Assembly (NCBI GenBank): GCA_030611585.1
Contig: JAUWPM010000003.1
Location: 1 to 51,236, forward strand
DNA from: Methanosarcinales archaeon
GTDB taxonomy: Archaea; Halobacteriota; Syntropharchaeia; Alkanophagales; Methanospirareceae
DNA length: 51,236 nucleotides
Reading direction: 5' to 3'
Part shown: positions 9,658 to 19,550 of the stretch, one piece after another
How positions within the stretch are numbered: position 1 is the stretch's first letter
Layout of the letters: each line of letters begins with the position of its first letter
Translations under genes and position numbers: made by a program
The notes under the pieces: generated by a model
Told to the model about the DNA's origin: nothing
Databases searched by the model: none
What the model saw: the letters and a program-made list of their open reading frames with translations, nothing else

Positions 9658-10749
9658 TCACAGCTTCATCCTTCCTATATCCACGTATCTAATTATATAA
9701 CTCTCTTCCCCTACTTTCTCCGTAAACGAAAATATCATTCGCTTCTTCACGCCGTGCGCCAACCGTACCGCCCGTGCTAACTCGGGCATCGAAAACACAT
9801 GCTCTTCGGGCAGCGCATGAATCAAATTCAGGGAATGTCTCTGGTTTGTTGCCTTGTACACTCTGAAATGCGAACCGAATTTAAAACCGGTTTTTAGTAT
9901 CAGCCCCTTTTCCCTTAGATCCTCGTAAACCGCGTATTTAGCCATGAACTCGCTTTCTATGTGGGCGGCATGCTCGATGAACTGCTCGAAACTCAAACTC
10001 AGTTCCAGCAGCCCTTTCTTTAACAAATATGCCGCTTCAACCAGCGAAAGCAGCAACCTATTCTCATTCGTTAACTTGCCATAAAAATCGTTTTCGTAGA
10101 GGTTCACAGCTAAATCCGTATCCCATAAAGTTACCCTGTCCCCCAGCAAAGATGCTTTACCCTTTCCGCTCACTTCACTCTTCCTTTTTCTATCTTCTCG
10201 CTCCTCTCGCTTCTCAATCACGTCGTCAAACTTTGCTTCCTTGACGTCGTAGTACGTGACGTCGCTTTCATCATCCACGACTGCAATAACGGGCTCCTTT
10301 CTCATGTTATGAGCTAAAACAAGGATAGCCTCCATGTCCTTCACCGATAAAAATTCTCGCTCTGATAATATGCGGATGAAGTACCGAGCAGTCTTCGCTC
10401 CCGGCTTGGTTCCACGCGGATAGAGCCAAAAATCAACTTTACCGGGCTGCACCACATAGCCGCGCTCCTTCAAATCTTTGTACACGATGTATCTCGCCCC
10501 GAAGTTCGGATAGATGCCCAACGCATGCTTAAAGAAATCTTCAAGTGTCAACTCCGATCCTTTTCCCTTTGTTATTACTATCTTCCCAGCCTCAAGCAAA
10601 AAAGCAGCCTCTTCCAGTGATAGCTCTAATTTGTACTCCCGTTCCCCTTTTACACCTTTACCCTTTTTCCTTCCGTAACCCCGAAACTCAAAAGTATCTG
10701 CTTCTGACCCTGCTACTATGACATTTTCGCCTGACAGTACTCCGTGCAT
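9658..10749 (-). CDS. endA: tRNA-splicing endonuclease (two-repeat archaeal type)
   Basis: GARYIVYKDLKERGYVVQPG..FWLYPRG and FMAKYAVYEDLREKGLILKTGFKFGSHFRVYK repeats. Start moved to the internal ATG (MHGVLSGENVIVAGSE) to avoid overlapping alaS. Confidence 0.88.
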   Translation of the reverse strand: MHGVLSGENVIVAGSEADTFEFRGYGRKKGKGVKGEREYKLELSLEEAAFLLEAGKIVITKGKGSELTLEDFFKHALGIYPNFGARYIVYKDLKERGYVVQPGKVDFWLYPRGTKPGAKTARYFIRILSEREFLSVKDMEAILVLAHNMRKEPVIAVVDDESDVTYYDVKEAKFDDVIEKREEREDRKRKSEVSGKGKASLLGDRVTLWDTDLAVNLYENDFYGKLTNENRLLLSLVEAAYLLKKGLLELSLSFEQFIEHAAHIESEFMAKYAVYEDLREKGLILKTGFKFGSHFRVYKATNQRHSLNLIHALPEEHVFSMPELARAVRLAHGVKKRMIFSFTEKVGEESYIIRYVDIGRMKL

Positions 10750-10836
10750 CTTTATTGTGATAAACGATTTCTCAATAAGAAAGAAAACAATAAGCTTTTT
10801 AAGTCTCTCTTCTCCATGTGCATAGAATAAAATAAA

Positions 10837-13632
10837 ATGAATAATGGGGAGTACGACATAGAATACTTCAAGGAAAATGGATTCGTAAGGAAGCAATGCG
10901 AGAAGTGTGGCACGTACTTCTGGACTCGTGATAAAGATATAAAGACATGCGGGGACGCCCCGTGTGAGATTTATTCGTTTATCGGCTCGCCCATCTTCAA
11001 AGAGCGAAGTCCCGATGAGGTGAGGGAATCATTCCTGTCTTTCTTTGAAGATCGTTCGCACACGAGACTGGGAAGGTATCCGGTCGTGGCACGATGGCGA
11101 GATGACATATACCTCACAATCGCATCTATTGCGGATTTTCAACCTTTTGTAACGTCAGGCAAAGTCCCTCCACCTGCGAATCCGCTCGTCATTTCGCAAC
11201 CCTGCATACGGCTTGAAGACCTCGAATCCATAGGGAAAAGCGGTCGTCATTTAACCATTTTCGAGATGATGGGTCATCATGCCTTCAATAAACGAGGCGA
11301 GGAGGAGATATACTGGAAGAATGATACCGTGAGGTATTGCGATGATTTTCTGCGACAACTTGGTGTGGACATGGAGAGTGTAACATATAAGGAAGCTCCG
11401 TGGGTAGGCGGCGGAAATGCGGGACCGTGCCTCGAAGTAATCACCGGCGGGTTAGAGCTTGCTACACTCGTTTTCATGGACCTCGAACTATCTCCTCGTG
11501 GTGACATAAACATGGAGGGGCGGCGATATCGGAAAATGGACACGTACGTCGTGGACACGGGATACGGCTTGGAACGTTTTGTATGGGCTTCTAAGGGTAC
11601 TCCAACGGTGTATGACGCGATGTTCCCCGCCGTAATAAAGGAATTGGTAAACGCCGCGGGAATTGAACATCCGATAGAGACGCATCCAGAGATAATTATG
11701 AAGCATGCAAGTTTGTCCGGCTCTCTGAAAAGGGTAGAAATAGCGAAAAGATTGGGTATTTCGCTGGAAACTCTCACAAGCATATTGGAGCCGATAGAAA
11801 CCATCTATGCGGTTGCAGACCATACAAAATGCCTGGCGTTTATGCTCGCGGATGGTATCGTACCTTCAAATGCAAAAGAGGGCTATCTGGCAAGATTGGT
11901 CTTGAGAAGAGCTTTTAGGATGTTGAAATCCTTAGGAATAGAAACACCGTTAGAGGAATTAGTGCTCATGCAGATAAAAACGCTCAGAAATTCTTTCCCA
12001 GAACTGCAGAAATCTGTGGATAGAATCGTTGAAATCGTCTCGCTCGAGAAGCGGAGATACGATGAGACGCTTTTAAAAGGCGAACGAATAATACGGCAGC
12101 TTGCAAAGGAATATGAAGGTAAAGCTGAGCAAAAAGTGCCGCCCGATCTACTCATTAATTTATACGATACTCACGGGCTACCACCGGAATTTGTGAAAGA
12201 CGTGGTATCTAACATGACAGACATGAAAGCAGGCAGTGAAGTGAAAGTAGAGGTTCCGGAGAACTTTTATACGTTAGTTGCACGTATGCACAGCGAGGAG
12301 CGAAAGGAAGAGGTGGAACCTTTCGTAGAGAGCATGAGAGAGAAGACGAAGTCAATTCCGGCGACGATAAAGTCGTATTACGAAGAGCCATCTGCGGTAG
12401 AGTTCGAAGCCACCGTTTTGGATGGAGTTGATGATTTTGTCATATTAGATAAGACGCTCTTTTTCCCGGAAGGCGGTGGTCAACCTGCGGATACCGGCTT
12501 CTTGACTTTCGTGCGGAACGGTGAGACGGGTGCAAAGAGCGTAAAGGTAGTGAACGTGCAGGAAGTTGACGGTGTTATTCTTCATAAAATAGAGAACGGG
12601 GAGATAAGTATAAGCAAGGGTGCAGCGGTATCTGGTCACATAGATCCAAAGCGGCGAATCGCGCACACAAAGCACCACACCGCAACGCATATAGTGGTCT
12701 GTGCAGCGCGGAAAGTACTGGGCGACCACGTCTGGCAGGCAGGAGCGCAGAAAGGAGAAAAGAGAGCGAGAATTGACATCGCACATTTTAAACGAATTTC
12801 TAACGCTGAACGAAGGGAGATAGAAATGCTTGCAAACCAGATGGTCATGGAGAACCTGGAGATAAGGACGAGCTTTGTGGATCGGAATGAGGCGGAGCAG
12901 AAATACGGTTCCCGTATTTATCAGGGTGGCGTGCCCATCGGTAAGGAGATAAGAATAGTGCGAATCGGCGAGGATCTGGATGTGCAGGCATGTGCCGGAA
13001 CGCATCTCTCAAGGACTGGTGAGTGCGGTCCGATAAAAATATTGCGCACTGAGCGGATACAAGATGGTATCGAGCGATTAGAGTACGCAGCAGGCGAAGC
13101 TGCGGTCGAAGCGATCCAAGCGCAGGAGGAACTGATAAGGAAATCGGCGGCCGTAGTAAAAGTACCATCCGAGAAGCTTCCTACGGTGGTTGAACGATTC
13201 TTTGAGGAGTGGAAACAGTTGAGGAAGGAGAACGAGCGATTACGCGGTGAGATCGCGGAACAGGAACTCGAGCGTTTGAGGGGGCAAGCACAAGATATAA
13301 GCGGTGTAAAGGTTATTGCGGCGGTATTGCCCGATGCGGATACGAAAGCGATGCTGAAAATCGCATCGCTGCTCTCGAATGAGAACTTCGTAACGATATT
13401 AATAGGACGGGAAGAAAAAAGTGCATCTGCCGTTGCATCCATACCAGCTTATCTCACGGATGAGATACATGCTGGCATAGTAATCAAGCGTGTTTGTGAA
13501 GTGCTCGGAGGAAGTGGGGGCGGTAAAGCTGAACTGGCACAGGGCGGTGGTAATAGGAGAGATAAAGTGCATGAAGCCCGTGATGTGGCTTTGAAATATA
13601 TAGAAGTGGCATTACTACAAAGGAAAAAATAG
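10837..13632 (+). CDS. alaS: Alanyl-tRNA synthetase (archaeal type)
   Basis: NGFVRKQCEKCGTYFWTRDKDIKTCGDAPC, FFPEGGGQPADTG, HTKHHTATHIV, CAGTHLSRTGE. Confidence 0.97.
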   Translation: MNNGEYDIEYFKENGFVRKQCEKCGTYFWTRDKDIKTCGDAPCEIYSFIGSPIFKERSPDEVRESFLSFFEDRSHTRLGRYPVVARWRDDIYLTIASIADFQPFVTSGKVPPPANPLVISQPCIRLEDLESIGKSGRHLTIFEMMGHHAFNKRGEEEIYWKNDTVRYCDDFLRQLGVDMESVTYKEAPWVGGGNAGPCLEVITGGLELATLVFMDLELSPRGDINMEGRRYRKMDTYVVDTGYGLERFVWASKGTPTVYDAMFPAVIKELVNAAGIEHPIETHPEIIMKHASLSGSLKRVEIAKRLGISLETLTSILEPIETIYAVADHTKCLAFMLADGIVPSNAKEGYLARLVLRRAFRMLKSLGIETPLEELVLMQIKTLRNSFPELQKSVDRIVEIVSLEKRRYDETLLKGERIIRQLAKEYEGKAEQKVPPDLLINLYDTHGLPPEFVKDVVSNMTDMKAGSEVKVEVPENFYTLVARMHSEERKEEVEPFVESMREKTKSIPATIKSYYEEPSAVEFEATVLDGVDDFVILDKTLFFPEGGGQPADTGFLTFVRNGETGAKSVKVVNVQEVDGVILHKIENGEISISKGAAVSGHIDPKRRIAHTKHHTATHIVVCAARKVLGDHVWQAGAQKGEKRARIDIAHFKRISNAERREIEMLANQMVMENLEIRTSFVDRNEAEQKYGSRIYQGGVPIGKEIRIVRIGEDLDVQACAGTHLSRTGECGPIKILRTERIQDGIERLEYAAGEAAVEAIQAQEELIRKSAAVVKVPSEKLPTVVERFFEEWKQLRKENERLRGEIAEQELERLRGQAQDISGVKVIAAVLPDADTKAMLKIASLLSNENFVTILIGREEKSASAVASIPAYLTDEIHAGIVIKRVCEVLGGSGGGKAELAQGGGNRRDKVHEARDVALKYIEVALLQRKK

Positions 13633-13692
13633 AATTATAACTGATATTATAATACAAAAGAGAACATTAAGCGAAAGAGGTGCTATATCTGC

Positions 13693-14355
13693 GTGTATCT
13701 GATAATAGTGGGGTTGGGCGGAATAGGAAGAAATCTGGTGAATATCGCGGCAAAGGACAAGAATGACGTGGTAGTCATAGATGAGAATGAGAAGCGATGC
13801 AAAGAGATAGCAGAACAATACGACGTCTTAACGATCGTCGGAGACGCAACGCAGAAATCAATCTTAGAGGAAGCGAATGCACAGAGAGCAAATGTGCTCA
13901 TCGCTACCACTTCTGACGACGGGGATAATTTGATGATGGCACTAACGGCAAAGGAGTTAGGTACGAAAAATACCATTGCCATCGTGAATCAGGAAGAACA
14001 CGTGGAGATGTTCAAGAACGCGAATGTATTTATGCTTGAGAATCCCGACATGACCGTTGCACGGCATCTCTATCTCACGGCGAAACGACCGAAGATAAAA
14101 GATTTTATTACGATTGGTAAAGGAAAAGCGGAGATATTTGAGTTGATCGTCTCTGATAATTCGCGTGCCGCTGGGAAAGAGCTGTCGCAATTGAATATAA
14201 AAAAGGGGGTAGTGGTGGCGATAGAGCGGAATAGTGATATAATTATGCCAACAGGCGATGCAGTCATTAAAGCAGGCGATCTCGTAACGATATTCGCGAA
14301 GACGAAGGAAGTGGATGCGATAAGCTCCATTTTCACACGTGAGAAGGTTTTTTGA
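13693..14355 (+). CDS. trkA: TrkA potassium-uptake regulatory protein (TrkA-N/TrkA-C), GTG start
   Basis: MYLIIVGLGGIGRNLVNIAAKDKNDVVVIDENEKRCKEIAEQYDVLTIVGDATQ. Confidence 0.92.
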   Translation: MYLIIVGLGGIGRNLVNIAAKDKNDVVVIDENEKRCKEIAEQYDVLTIVGDATQKSILEEANAQRANVLIATTSDDGDNLMMALTAKELGTKNTIAIVNQEEHVEMFKNANVFMLENPDMTVARHLYLTAKRPKIKDFITIGKGKAEIFELIVSDNSRAAGKELSQLNIKKGVVVAIERNSDIIMPTGDAVIKAGDLVTIFAKTKEVDAISSIFTREKVF

Positions 14356-14448
14356 TTGCTGGATTAAAGGTAATAGAGATTTGAATAAGATTAAAAGTCC
14401 TTGTGATTTCAGATTTGACATTGAAGGAATTGGAGGGGGCACCACCGA

Positions 14449-14604
14449 ATGTCAGGAACTTGGTTGAGGAAAGATAAAAAATTTGATGCTGTGAGGATGA
14501 TGAGAGAAATCAGGGACAAATTGAGCGAGATATACACCAAAGACCCAGAGGCTGAGAAAAGAGACTTGGAAGCTATAAGGAAAAAATATGGGATAAAGGG
14601 CTAA
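14449..14604 (+). CDS. Small 51-aa protein, antitoxin-like or orphan
   Basis: Clean ORF MSGTWLRKDKKFDAVRMMREIRDKLSEIYTKDPEAEKRDLEAIRKKYGIKG*, below the 60 aa cutoff of the track. Confidence 0.5.
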   Translation: MSGTWLRKDKKFDAVRMMREIRDKLSEIYTKDPEAEKRDLEAIRKKYGIKG

Positions 14605-14727
14605 AAATGAGAAAGCGCACTTCCGATACGTTCAGAACGTTAGACAAAACCTCGCTTTTGATGCCTATGGCATAGGATATACACAGTAAAGAGATTGATA
14701 AGATGCTTTCTCAACCTATGCACCGCT

Positions 14728-16182
14728 TCACCCCTTCCAAAACGCGGGCGTCAACAGAACTAAAACGGTAAAGAGTTCTAACCTTCCTATCCACATACAA
14801 AGAGACAATATGATTTTGCCTATGATAGGAACGGATGCGTAATCTATTGCTACAAGACCAAAGCCTGGACCAACATTCCCCAGTGTCGCAGCCACGGAAG
14901 AGGTAGCACTAAGTATATCAAACCCTAACGCAGTCATTGCAATCGAACACACGGCAAATATCAAAAAATAAGAGAAAATAAATGCGGTAATCCCCTGTAT
15001 AATGTCGTCAGAAATGGGCGTTTTTCCACTCTTCAGCACAAAAACGGCATGGGGATACAGGATTTTGCGAATTCGTAGTCCAATGTATTTTAGCAGGAGG
15101 TATATCCTGATGACTTTTATGCTGCCTCCCGTAGAGCCACCGCATCCGCCAATGAACATCAGGCTCAGCAATATGATCTGGGATAAATGAGGCCAGGCAT
15201 CAAAATTCGCGGTTGTGAACCCCGTAGTGGTCATGATAGAAACAGCTTGAAACCCCCCGTAGCGGAATGCTTCCTGTATGGATGCGAATTTATGAACGTA
15301 TAAATCGGCGGTTATTATAAGAGCAGCCGTTAAGAGAAGTAAGCAGTAGACCTGAAATTCCTTGTTTGCTAATATCTTCTGGGGTTTCCTTAGCAACGAA
15401 TAATGCAAGACGAAGTTCATCCCTGCGAGGAACATGAATACCGCTATGATTAACTCTGCTATTGGATTATGGTATCCCGCGATGTTCTCAGGATGCGGTG
15501 AAAAGCCTCCGGTAGGCATCGTGCTGAACGTGTTGCAAAGAGCGTCAAACGGAGCCATTTTCGCCACGTAAAAGAGTGCCAGAACTTCTGCAACCGTCAA
15601 AACAAGGTACATTGACCACAGCATTCTCGCGGTCATCTGGACTCGTGGTCTAATCCGTTCAGCCATCGGTCCCGGGAACTCGCGGTCAAATAACTGGCTG
15701 CCCGCAATGCCGAACGTGGGAAGAATAGCAATGAAAAGCAGAATGACGCCCATACCTCCAATCCACTGCGTGAAACACCGCCATAAAAGTATGCTGCGAT
15801 CAACATCCTGCAAATTCAGCATCACCGTGGAACCCGTGGTGGTGAAGCCGGACATAGACTCGAAGAAGGCATCAATTGGACTTAACGTCGCTGAGAATAC
15901 GTACGGCAGAGCACCGAAAAACGCAACCGCGAGCCAGCCTAAGGCAACAATGGCAAAACCTTCTCGCCTCTTTATTATTCCCGGCGTACCTATCTTCCGT
16001 TCTAAAATCACGCCGAAGAGGACGGTTATCGCAAGCGGGATCAGCCAGGTTTTTATAATGAATGGGGTAAGGTGTACTGGTCTCTCGCCGTACCAAATCG
16101 CCACTCCTAACGGAACGATCATTAGAATACCAAGATACTTTACGATGCTTCCGATGCTACCGCAAACGATCTTTTGATCCAT
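14728..16182 (-). CDS. trkH: TrkH/KtrB-type potassium transporter membrane subunit
   Basis: FFESMSGFTTTGSTV, LWRCFTQWIGGMGVILL, FSTMPTGGFSPH, IMTTTGFTTANFDAW, GGCGGSTGGSIKVIRI, ATLGNVGPGFG. Confidence 0.95.
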   Translation of the reverse strand: MDQKIVCGSIGSIVKYLGILMIVPLGVAIWYGERPVHLTPFIIKTWLIPLAITVLFGVILERKIGTPGIIKRREGFAIVALGWLAVAFFGALPYVFSATLSPIDAFFESMSGFTTTGSTVMLNLQDVDRSILLWRCFTQWIGGMGVILLFIAILPTFGIAGSQLFDREFPGPMAERIRPRVQMTARMLWSMYLVLTVAEVLALFYVAKMAPFDALCNTFSTMPTGGFSPHPENIAGYHNPIAELIIAVFMFLAGMNFVLHYSLLRKPQKILANKEFQVYCLLLLTAALIITADLYVHKFASIQEAFRYGGFQAVSIMTTTGFTTANFDAWPHLSQIILLSLMFIGGCGGSTGGSIKVIRIYLLLKYIGLRIRKILYPHAVFVLKSGKTPISDDIIQGITAFIFSYFLIFAVCSIAMTALGFDILSATSSVAATLGNVGPGFGLVAIDYASVPIIGKIILSLCMWIGRLELFTVLVLLTPAFWKG

Positions 16183-16266
16183 ACACTTTTTCCCTTTTTA
16201 CAAAAAAGAAAACCTGTACTAAAACTAAACCCTTTTAGAAATTATAGCGCTTTCGGGAAAAAAGAC

Positions 16267-16298
16267 TTTCTTTGGTCACGCTTTCTTTACCAAAGAAA
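16267..16298 (-). terminator. Hairpin downstream of the SRP RNA
   Basis: Perfect 10-bp inverted repeat tttctttggt ... accaaagaaa just past the SRP RNA 3' end. Confidence 0.45.
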
Positions 16299-16303
16299 AG
16301 GTT

Positions 16304-16620
16304 TGTGCGGGCACGCTCTCGGTCGGCGCCTTCGCCGTCAACCAGGCCCTCAAGGTCTTTCTCCGCATCGCTATCCTCCGAGCGCCAGCGTTCACAGTGA
16401 GTCTGCTCCCTTCCGGGCCTAAACCGGTATCTGTGACAAAGGCATGGCAACAGGCCCTCCAGCCAGCCACCATACCACCGTCAACCCCGCAGGGCGATGC
16501 TTCTTCGTCCAACCTTGAGCTGAAATTGACAGCTATGACGTCTTCCTCAAGCTTCGCCTCTCGCATATCGGCGATTTCGAGTTACAAAGGACGCCTAACC
16601 CTCCAGGCTAGCCCGCACAG
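16304..16620 (-). ncRNA. Archaeal signal recognition particle RNA (7S)
   Basis: Reverse strand: TGTGCGGGCTAGCCTGGAGGGTTAGGCGTCCTTTGTAACTCGAAATCGCCGATATGC... (Alu domain); ...GCATGCCTTTGTCACAGATACCGGTTTAGGCCCGGAAGGGAGCAGACTCACTGTGAAC... (helix 8/SRP54 site). The ends pair perfectly (TGTGCGGGC / GCCCGCACA). Confidence 0.95.
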
Positions 16621-16632
16621 ATGAATATAAGT

Positions 16633-16650
16633 GTTGGATATAAATAAAAC
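16633..16650 (-). promoter_or_regulatory. TATA-box region for the SRP RNA
   Basis: Reverse strand TTTTATTTATATCC, roughly 20-25 nt upstream of the RNA 5' end. Confidence 0.55.
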
Positions 16651-16756
16651 CTTTGTTCATAACCCCCGGATTACACAGTTTTTAACGAGAAGATAAAGAT
16701 ACAAGATGCAAGTCAAACCTGTATCTTGCATCCTGCATCCTGTATCGGCAGTTATA

Positions 16757-18031
16757 TCACGAATACAAATATTTCCACATCTCACCTTTATCTGTTTCTA
16801 TCCTTATGTTAATATCCTTCCATCGCGCCGGCATAGCAGTAGGAACCCGAAATGAAGCTAAGATCTTTGTATAAACATCGATAGTAGCCTTTGAAATTTT
16901 ATCCCCGTTTAATGAACGAACTTTTTGGAACCCTTTTTCTACCATTTCCTCGAGTTCAACTCTTCGTTTATCATCGTCTTCGACAAAAAGAATTTTTATA
17001 ATGCCTTCTGCAAGACTTTCAGAGTTGTTAGGCGGCACTTTTACGCCTTCACCAGCGCTTATGAGTTCAGAAAGCCCGCCAACATCTGATGCTACCACCG
17101 GAGTTTTAGCCGCCATCGCCTCTAAAACGACGATTCCAAATGGCTCATATAAGGAGGGCACAACAACCACATCTACTGCTTTTAATAAACTTCTGACGGT
17201 GTAATCATCTAAATATCCAGTAAAAACAACGTGGCTTGACACACCGAGATAAGCAGCATCTTTCTTCAATTGCTCCCTCATCGATCCTTCTCCTACAATC
17301 ACGAGTTTTACATCACATTTTACACTTGAACATGAGGTCACAATTCCTGGCATTGCTCCTATCAAAACGTTCACACCTTTTTGATAAACGAGTCTCCCGA
17401 GAAATAATATCATCTTTGAACTTTTCGAACCACAAATTTTTTCTTTTATTGCCGCTCTATCAACAGGGAAATCGAATTTCGATGCATCTACCCCGTTTGG
17501 GATTACAGAAATTTTTCCTGTAACACCAAACAAGCCTTGTATCTCTCTCTTCATGCTCTCGCTGCACACAATCACATGGTCTGACAATCCTATAAGCCGT
17601 TCCTCCAACTCATGGATTCTCATCTGATATTCCCCCTTTATTCCTTGTGACCTTCCGAATTCAGTGCTGTGTATCGTTGAGACTAAGGGCTTTCTGTATC
17701 TAAATGCCAGGTCTATTGCAGCATTACCGACCATCCAGTCATGCGCGTGTATTATCTCTATAGAAGCGTCATGGGATTCGATGATCATAGCTCCGATTTT
17801 CTTCATCTCATCATTCATGCGAACTATAAAATCGGGCTTAGAGGCATCAACTGCAACCCGATGTACATAAACACCCTCGTTTTCCTTGTAAGGAAAAGAC
17901 CCTAAAGTAACCACGTGCACCTCCTGTCCTTTTCTCCTCAATGCCTTTGACAGCTCATAGACGTGCTCTGCAATTCCCCCTATCTTATATGGGGGATATT
18001 CCCATGAGAGCGTCAATATCCGATTTTGCAC
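16757..18031 (-). CDS. GT4-type glycosyltransferase / glycogen synthase-like
   Basis: LSWEYPPYKIGGIAEHVYELSKAL, HAHDWMVGNAAI, GRLVYQKGVNVLIGAMP, PSLYEPFGIVVLEAMAAKTPVVASDVGGL. Confidence 0.92.
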   Translation of the reverse strand: MQNRILTLSWEYPPYKIGGIAEHVYELSKALRRKGQEVHVVTLGSFPYKENEGVYVHRVAVDASKPDFIVRMNDEMKKIGAMIIESHDASIEIIHAHDWMVGNAAIDLAFRYRKPLVSTIHSTEFGRSQGIKGEYQMRIHELEERLIGLSDHVIVCSESMKREIQGLFGVTGKISVIPNGVDASKFDFPVDRAAIKEKICGSKSSKMILFLGRLVYQKGVNVLIGAMPGIVTSCSSVKCDVKLVIVGEGSMREQLKKDAAYLGVSSHVVFTGYLDDYTVRSLLKAVDVVVVPSLYEPFGIVVLEAMAAKTPVVASDVGGLSELISAGEGVKVPPNNSESLAEGIIKILFVEDDDKRRVELEEMVEKGFQKVRSLNGDKISKATIDVYTKILASFRVPTAMPARWKDINIRIETDKGEMWKYLYS

Positions 18032-18051
18032 TTGCTATTTCTCCGGTTCTC

Positions 18052-18261
18052 TCACTTTAATCTAACGAAAACACCCCTGCTCTTTTTTACAAACTCCAGC
18101 TTATCCTCCTTTGCAAGCCATCCAAGACCCATGTACGCGGTGCTTTGCGAGGCTTTTATCTCTGAGACCACCCCGGATATGCTTAACTCACCTCTTTCTT
18201 TCAACAAATGCCATATCTCCCCTGCAACGTTTCCTATTTCTTCTATCATGTCCATAACCAA
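18052..18261 (-). CDS. Small winged-helix protein (DUF2582-like)
   Basis: GEIWHLLKERGELSISGVVSEIKASQSTAYMGLGWLAKEDKLEF. Confidence 0.7.
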   Translation of the reverse strand: MVMDMIEEIGNVAGEIWHLLKERGELSISGVVSEIKASQSTAYMGLGWLAKEDKLEFVKKSRGVFVRLK

Positions 18262-18317
18262 TCACCTTCTTCTTTTTCCATCTCTAAAAAAATATCCCCC
18301 TCATATTTATGATTCTT

Positions 18318-19136
18318 TCACATTGGTCGAGTTCTTTTAAAAGGTAAGCGAAGCTCTTTCCCCGTGCCATATCGAAAATCGCGGAACCAGAAAATCCCGG
18401 AGGCGAAGCTGGTCATTGATTGTTGCTTCCTCCAGTAAGTAGTGTGCCTGAATTTCCTCAAGATATCTTCTAATCTCTTTCTTTGCTCTACTATTGAAAT
18501 TCCCTTCTTGCCTTCGCCTTTAACCTCACCTTCAACCTCGTGATAGAACTGTCCCATTCTCTCAAATATATCTTTTAGCTCCTTATCGTCTACGTAATAA
18601 CTCACGAGTTCACTCAATTCATCATACACTTCTTTCAGTCTTCCTTTGTAGCGCTCTGCGTCTTTTCTCGCTAAGAATATTTCGCACTCGCTAAAATACC
18701 TCTCAAGCCTGTCAAGCGTCCAACCACTTGCTAAAATACGCATCCTTGGATAGAATCTTCTTACATACTCTGGCTTCCGTGTCAATATGTTTCTAACACT
18801 TACAATACCGATGGGCACGCCGTTTTCAACCACTGGCAGCCTTTTTATTCGCTTCTTTGCTGCGAGCTCACATGCTTCATCTATCGATGTTTCTGGCTCC
18901 ATAGACACCAGAGGGAAAGACATTATCTCTTTTGCTTTTACCTCGCTTGCCCTTTTGTTCTTCAATAAAACTTTCAATGCTATATCTCGCTCAGTAATAA
19001 TTCCCGCTGGTTTGCCTTCTGAGGTTATAACTACACTGCCTATTTCCAGATCTGCCATATCTTTCACTATTTTTGTGGCTAAAGTGTCTTCATCTTCAGT
19101 AATGATTGGACGGCTCATTATCTCACGGACTTTCAT
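18318..19136 (-). CDS. Tandem CBS-domain protein with an extra C-terminal helical region
   Basis: VREIMSRPIITEDEDTLATKIVKDMADLEIGSVVIT..GKPAGIITERDIALKVL and a second CBS GIVSVRNIL. Confidence 0.88.
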   Translation of the reverse strand: MKVREIMSRPIITEDEDTLATKIVKDMADLEIGSVVITSEGKPAGIITERDIALKVLLKNKRASEVKAKEIMSFPLVSMEPETSIDEACELAAKKRIKRLPVVENGVPIGIVSVRNILTRKPEYVRRFYPRMRILASGWTLDRLERYFSECEIFLARKDAERYKGRLKEVYDELSELVSYYVDDKELKDIFERMGQFYHEVEGEVKGEGKKGISIVEQRKRLEDILRKFRHTTYWRKQQSMTSFASGIFWFRDFRYGTGKELRLPFKRTRPM

Positions 19137-19164
19137 CTCTCTCTTTTCACCATGCCTGATGGTT

Positions 19165-19204
19165 AAAAAATAAAAAAGGGGAAAATAAAAAGCAATCCCC
19201 TTTT
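19165..19204 (-). terminator. Intrinsic-type terminator hairpin
   Basis: aaaagggga / tcccctttt inverted repeat (arms ~19174-19182 and 19196-19204) with an A-rich tract (T-run on the minus strand), downstream of the 19203..19448 gene. Confidence 0.55.
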
Positions 19205-19448
19205 ACATCTCTCTTGCAAGCGCAACCCAAGTTTCGGTTGTTGAGACCTCCCTGCTTTGGTGAAGGAAATCTTCAATCACTTTTGCGTCTTCAGCCTCAT
19301 AAATCCATATCGCATCATACCTGCCCAGCGTATGATACACTTGCAAGAACTTGACGCCTTTAGGTGGCTCCCGAAGTATCTTGTCACCGAATTTTCTCGC
19401 TTCCTCCACCATACCCGGATTGACTCGCACGCACGTTATGAACAACAT
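19203..19448 (-). CDS. Small GYD/dimeric alpha-beta barrel-like protein
   Basis: MLFITCVRVNPGMVEEARKFGDKIL...KFLQVYHTLGRYDAIWIYEAEDAKVIEDFL. Confidence 0.65.
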   Translation of the reverse strand: MLFITCVRVNPGMVEEARKFGDKILREPPKGVKFLQVYHTLGRYDAIWIYEAEDAKVIEDFLHQSREVSTTETWVALAREM

Positions 19449-19550
19449 CTTTTTCTATCACCTCTTTCTCTTTAACGATTTGGTTAATAAATAACTTTTG
19501 ATTTTGCTGGATGAGTTACCGTATAGATTTTCAGTCGTGCTTGTGGGCGC

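Noticed and set aside
12445-13442. Long minus-strand ORFs (up to 186 aa) inside alaS
   Set aside because: Antisense to a clear AlaS coding region; serine/arginine-rich shadow translations with no recognisable motif
16174-16624. ORFs of 71-96 aa on both strands (16174..16422, 16235..16450, 16276..16566, 16397..16624)
   Set aside because: They lie wholly or largely over the SRP RNA gene; the GC-rich structured RNA explains the open frames
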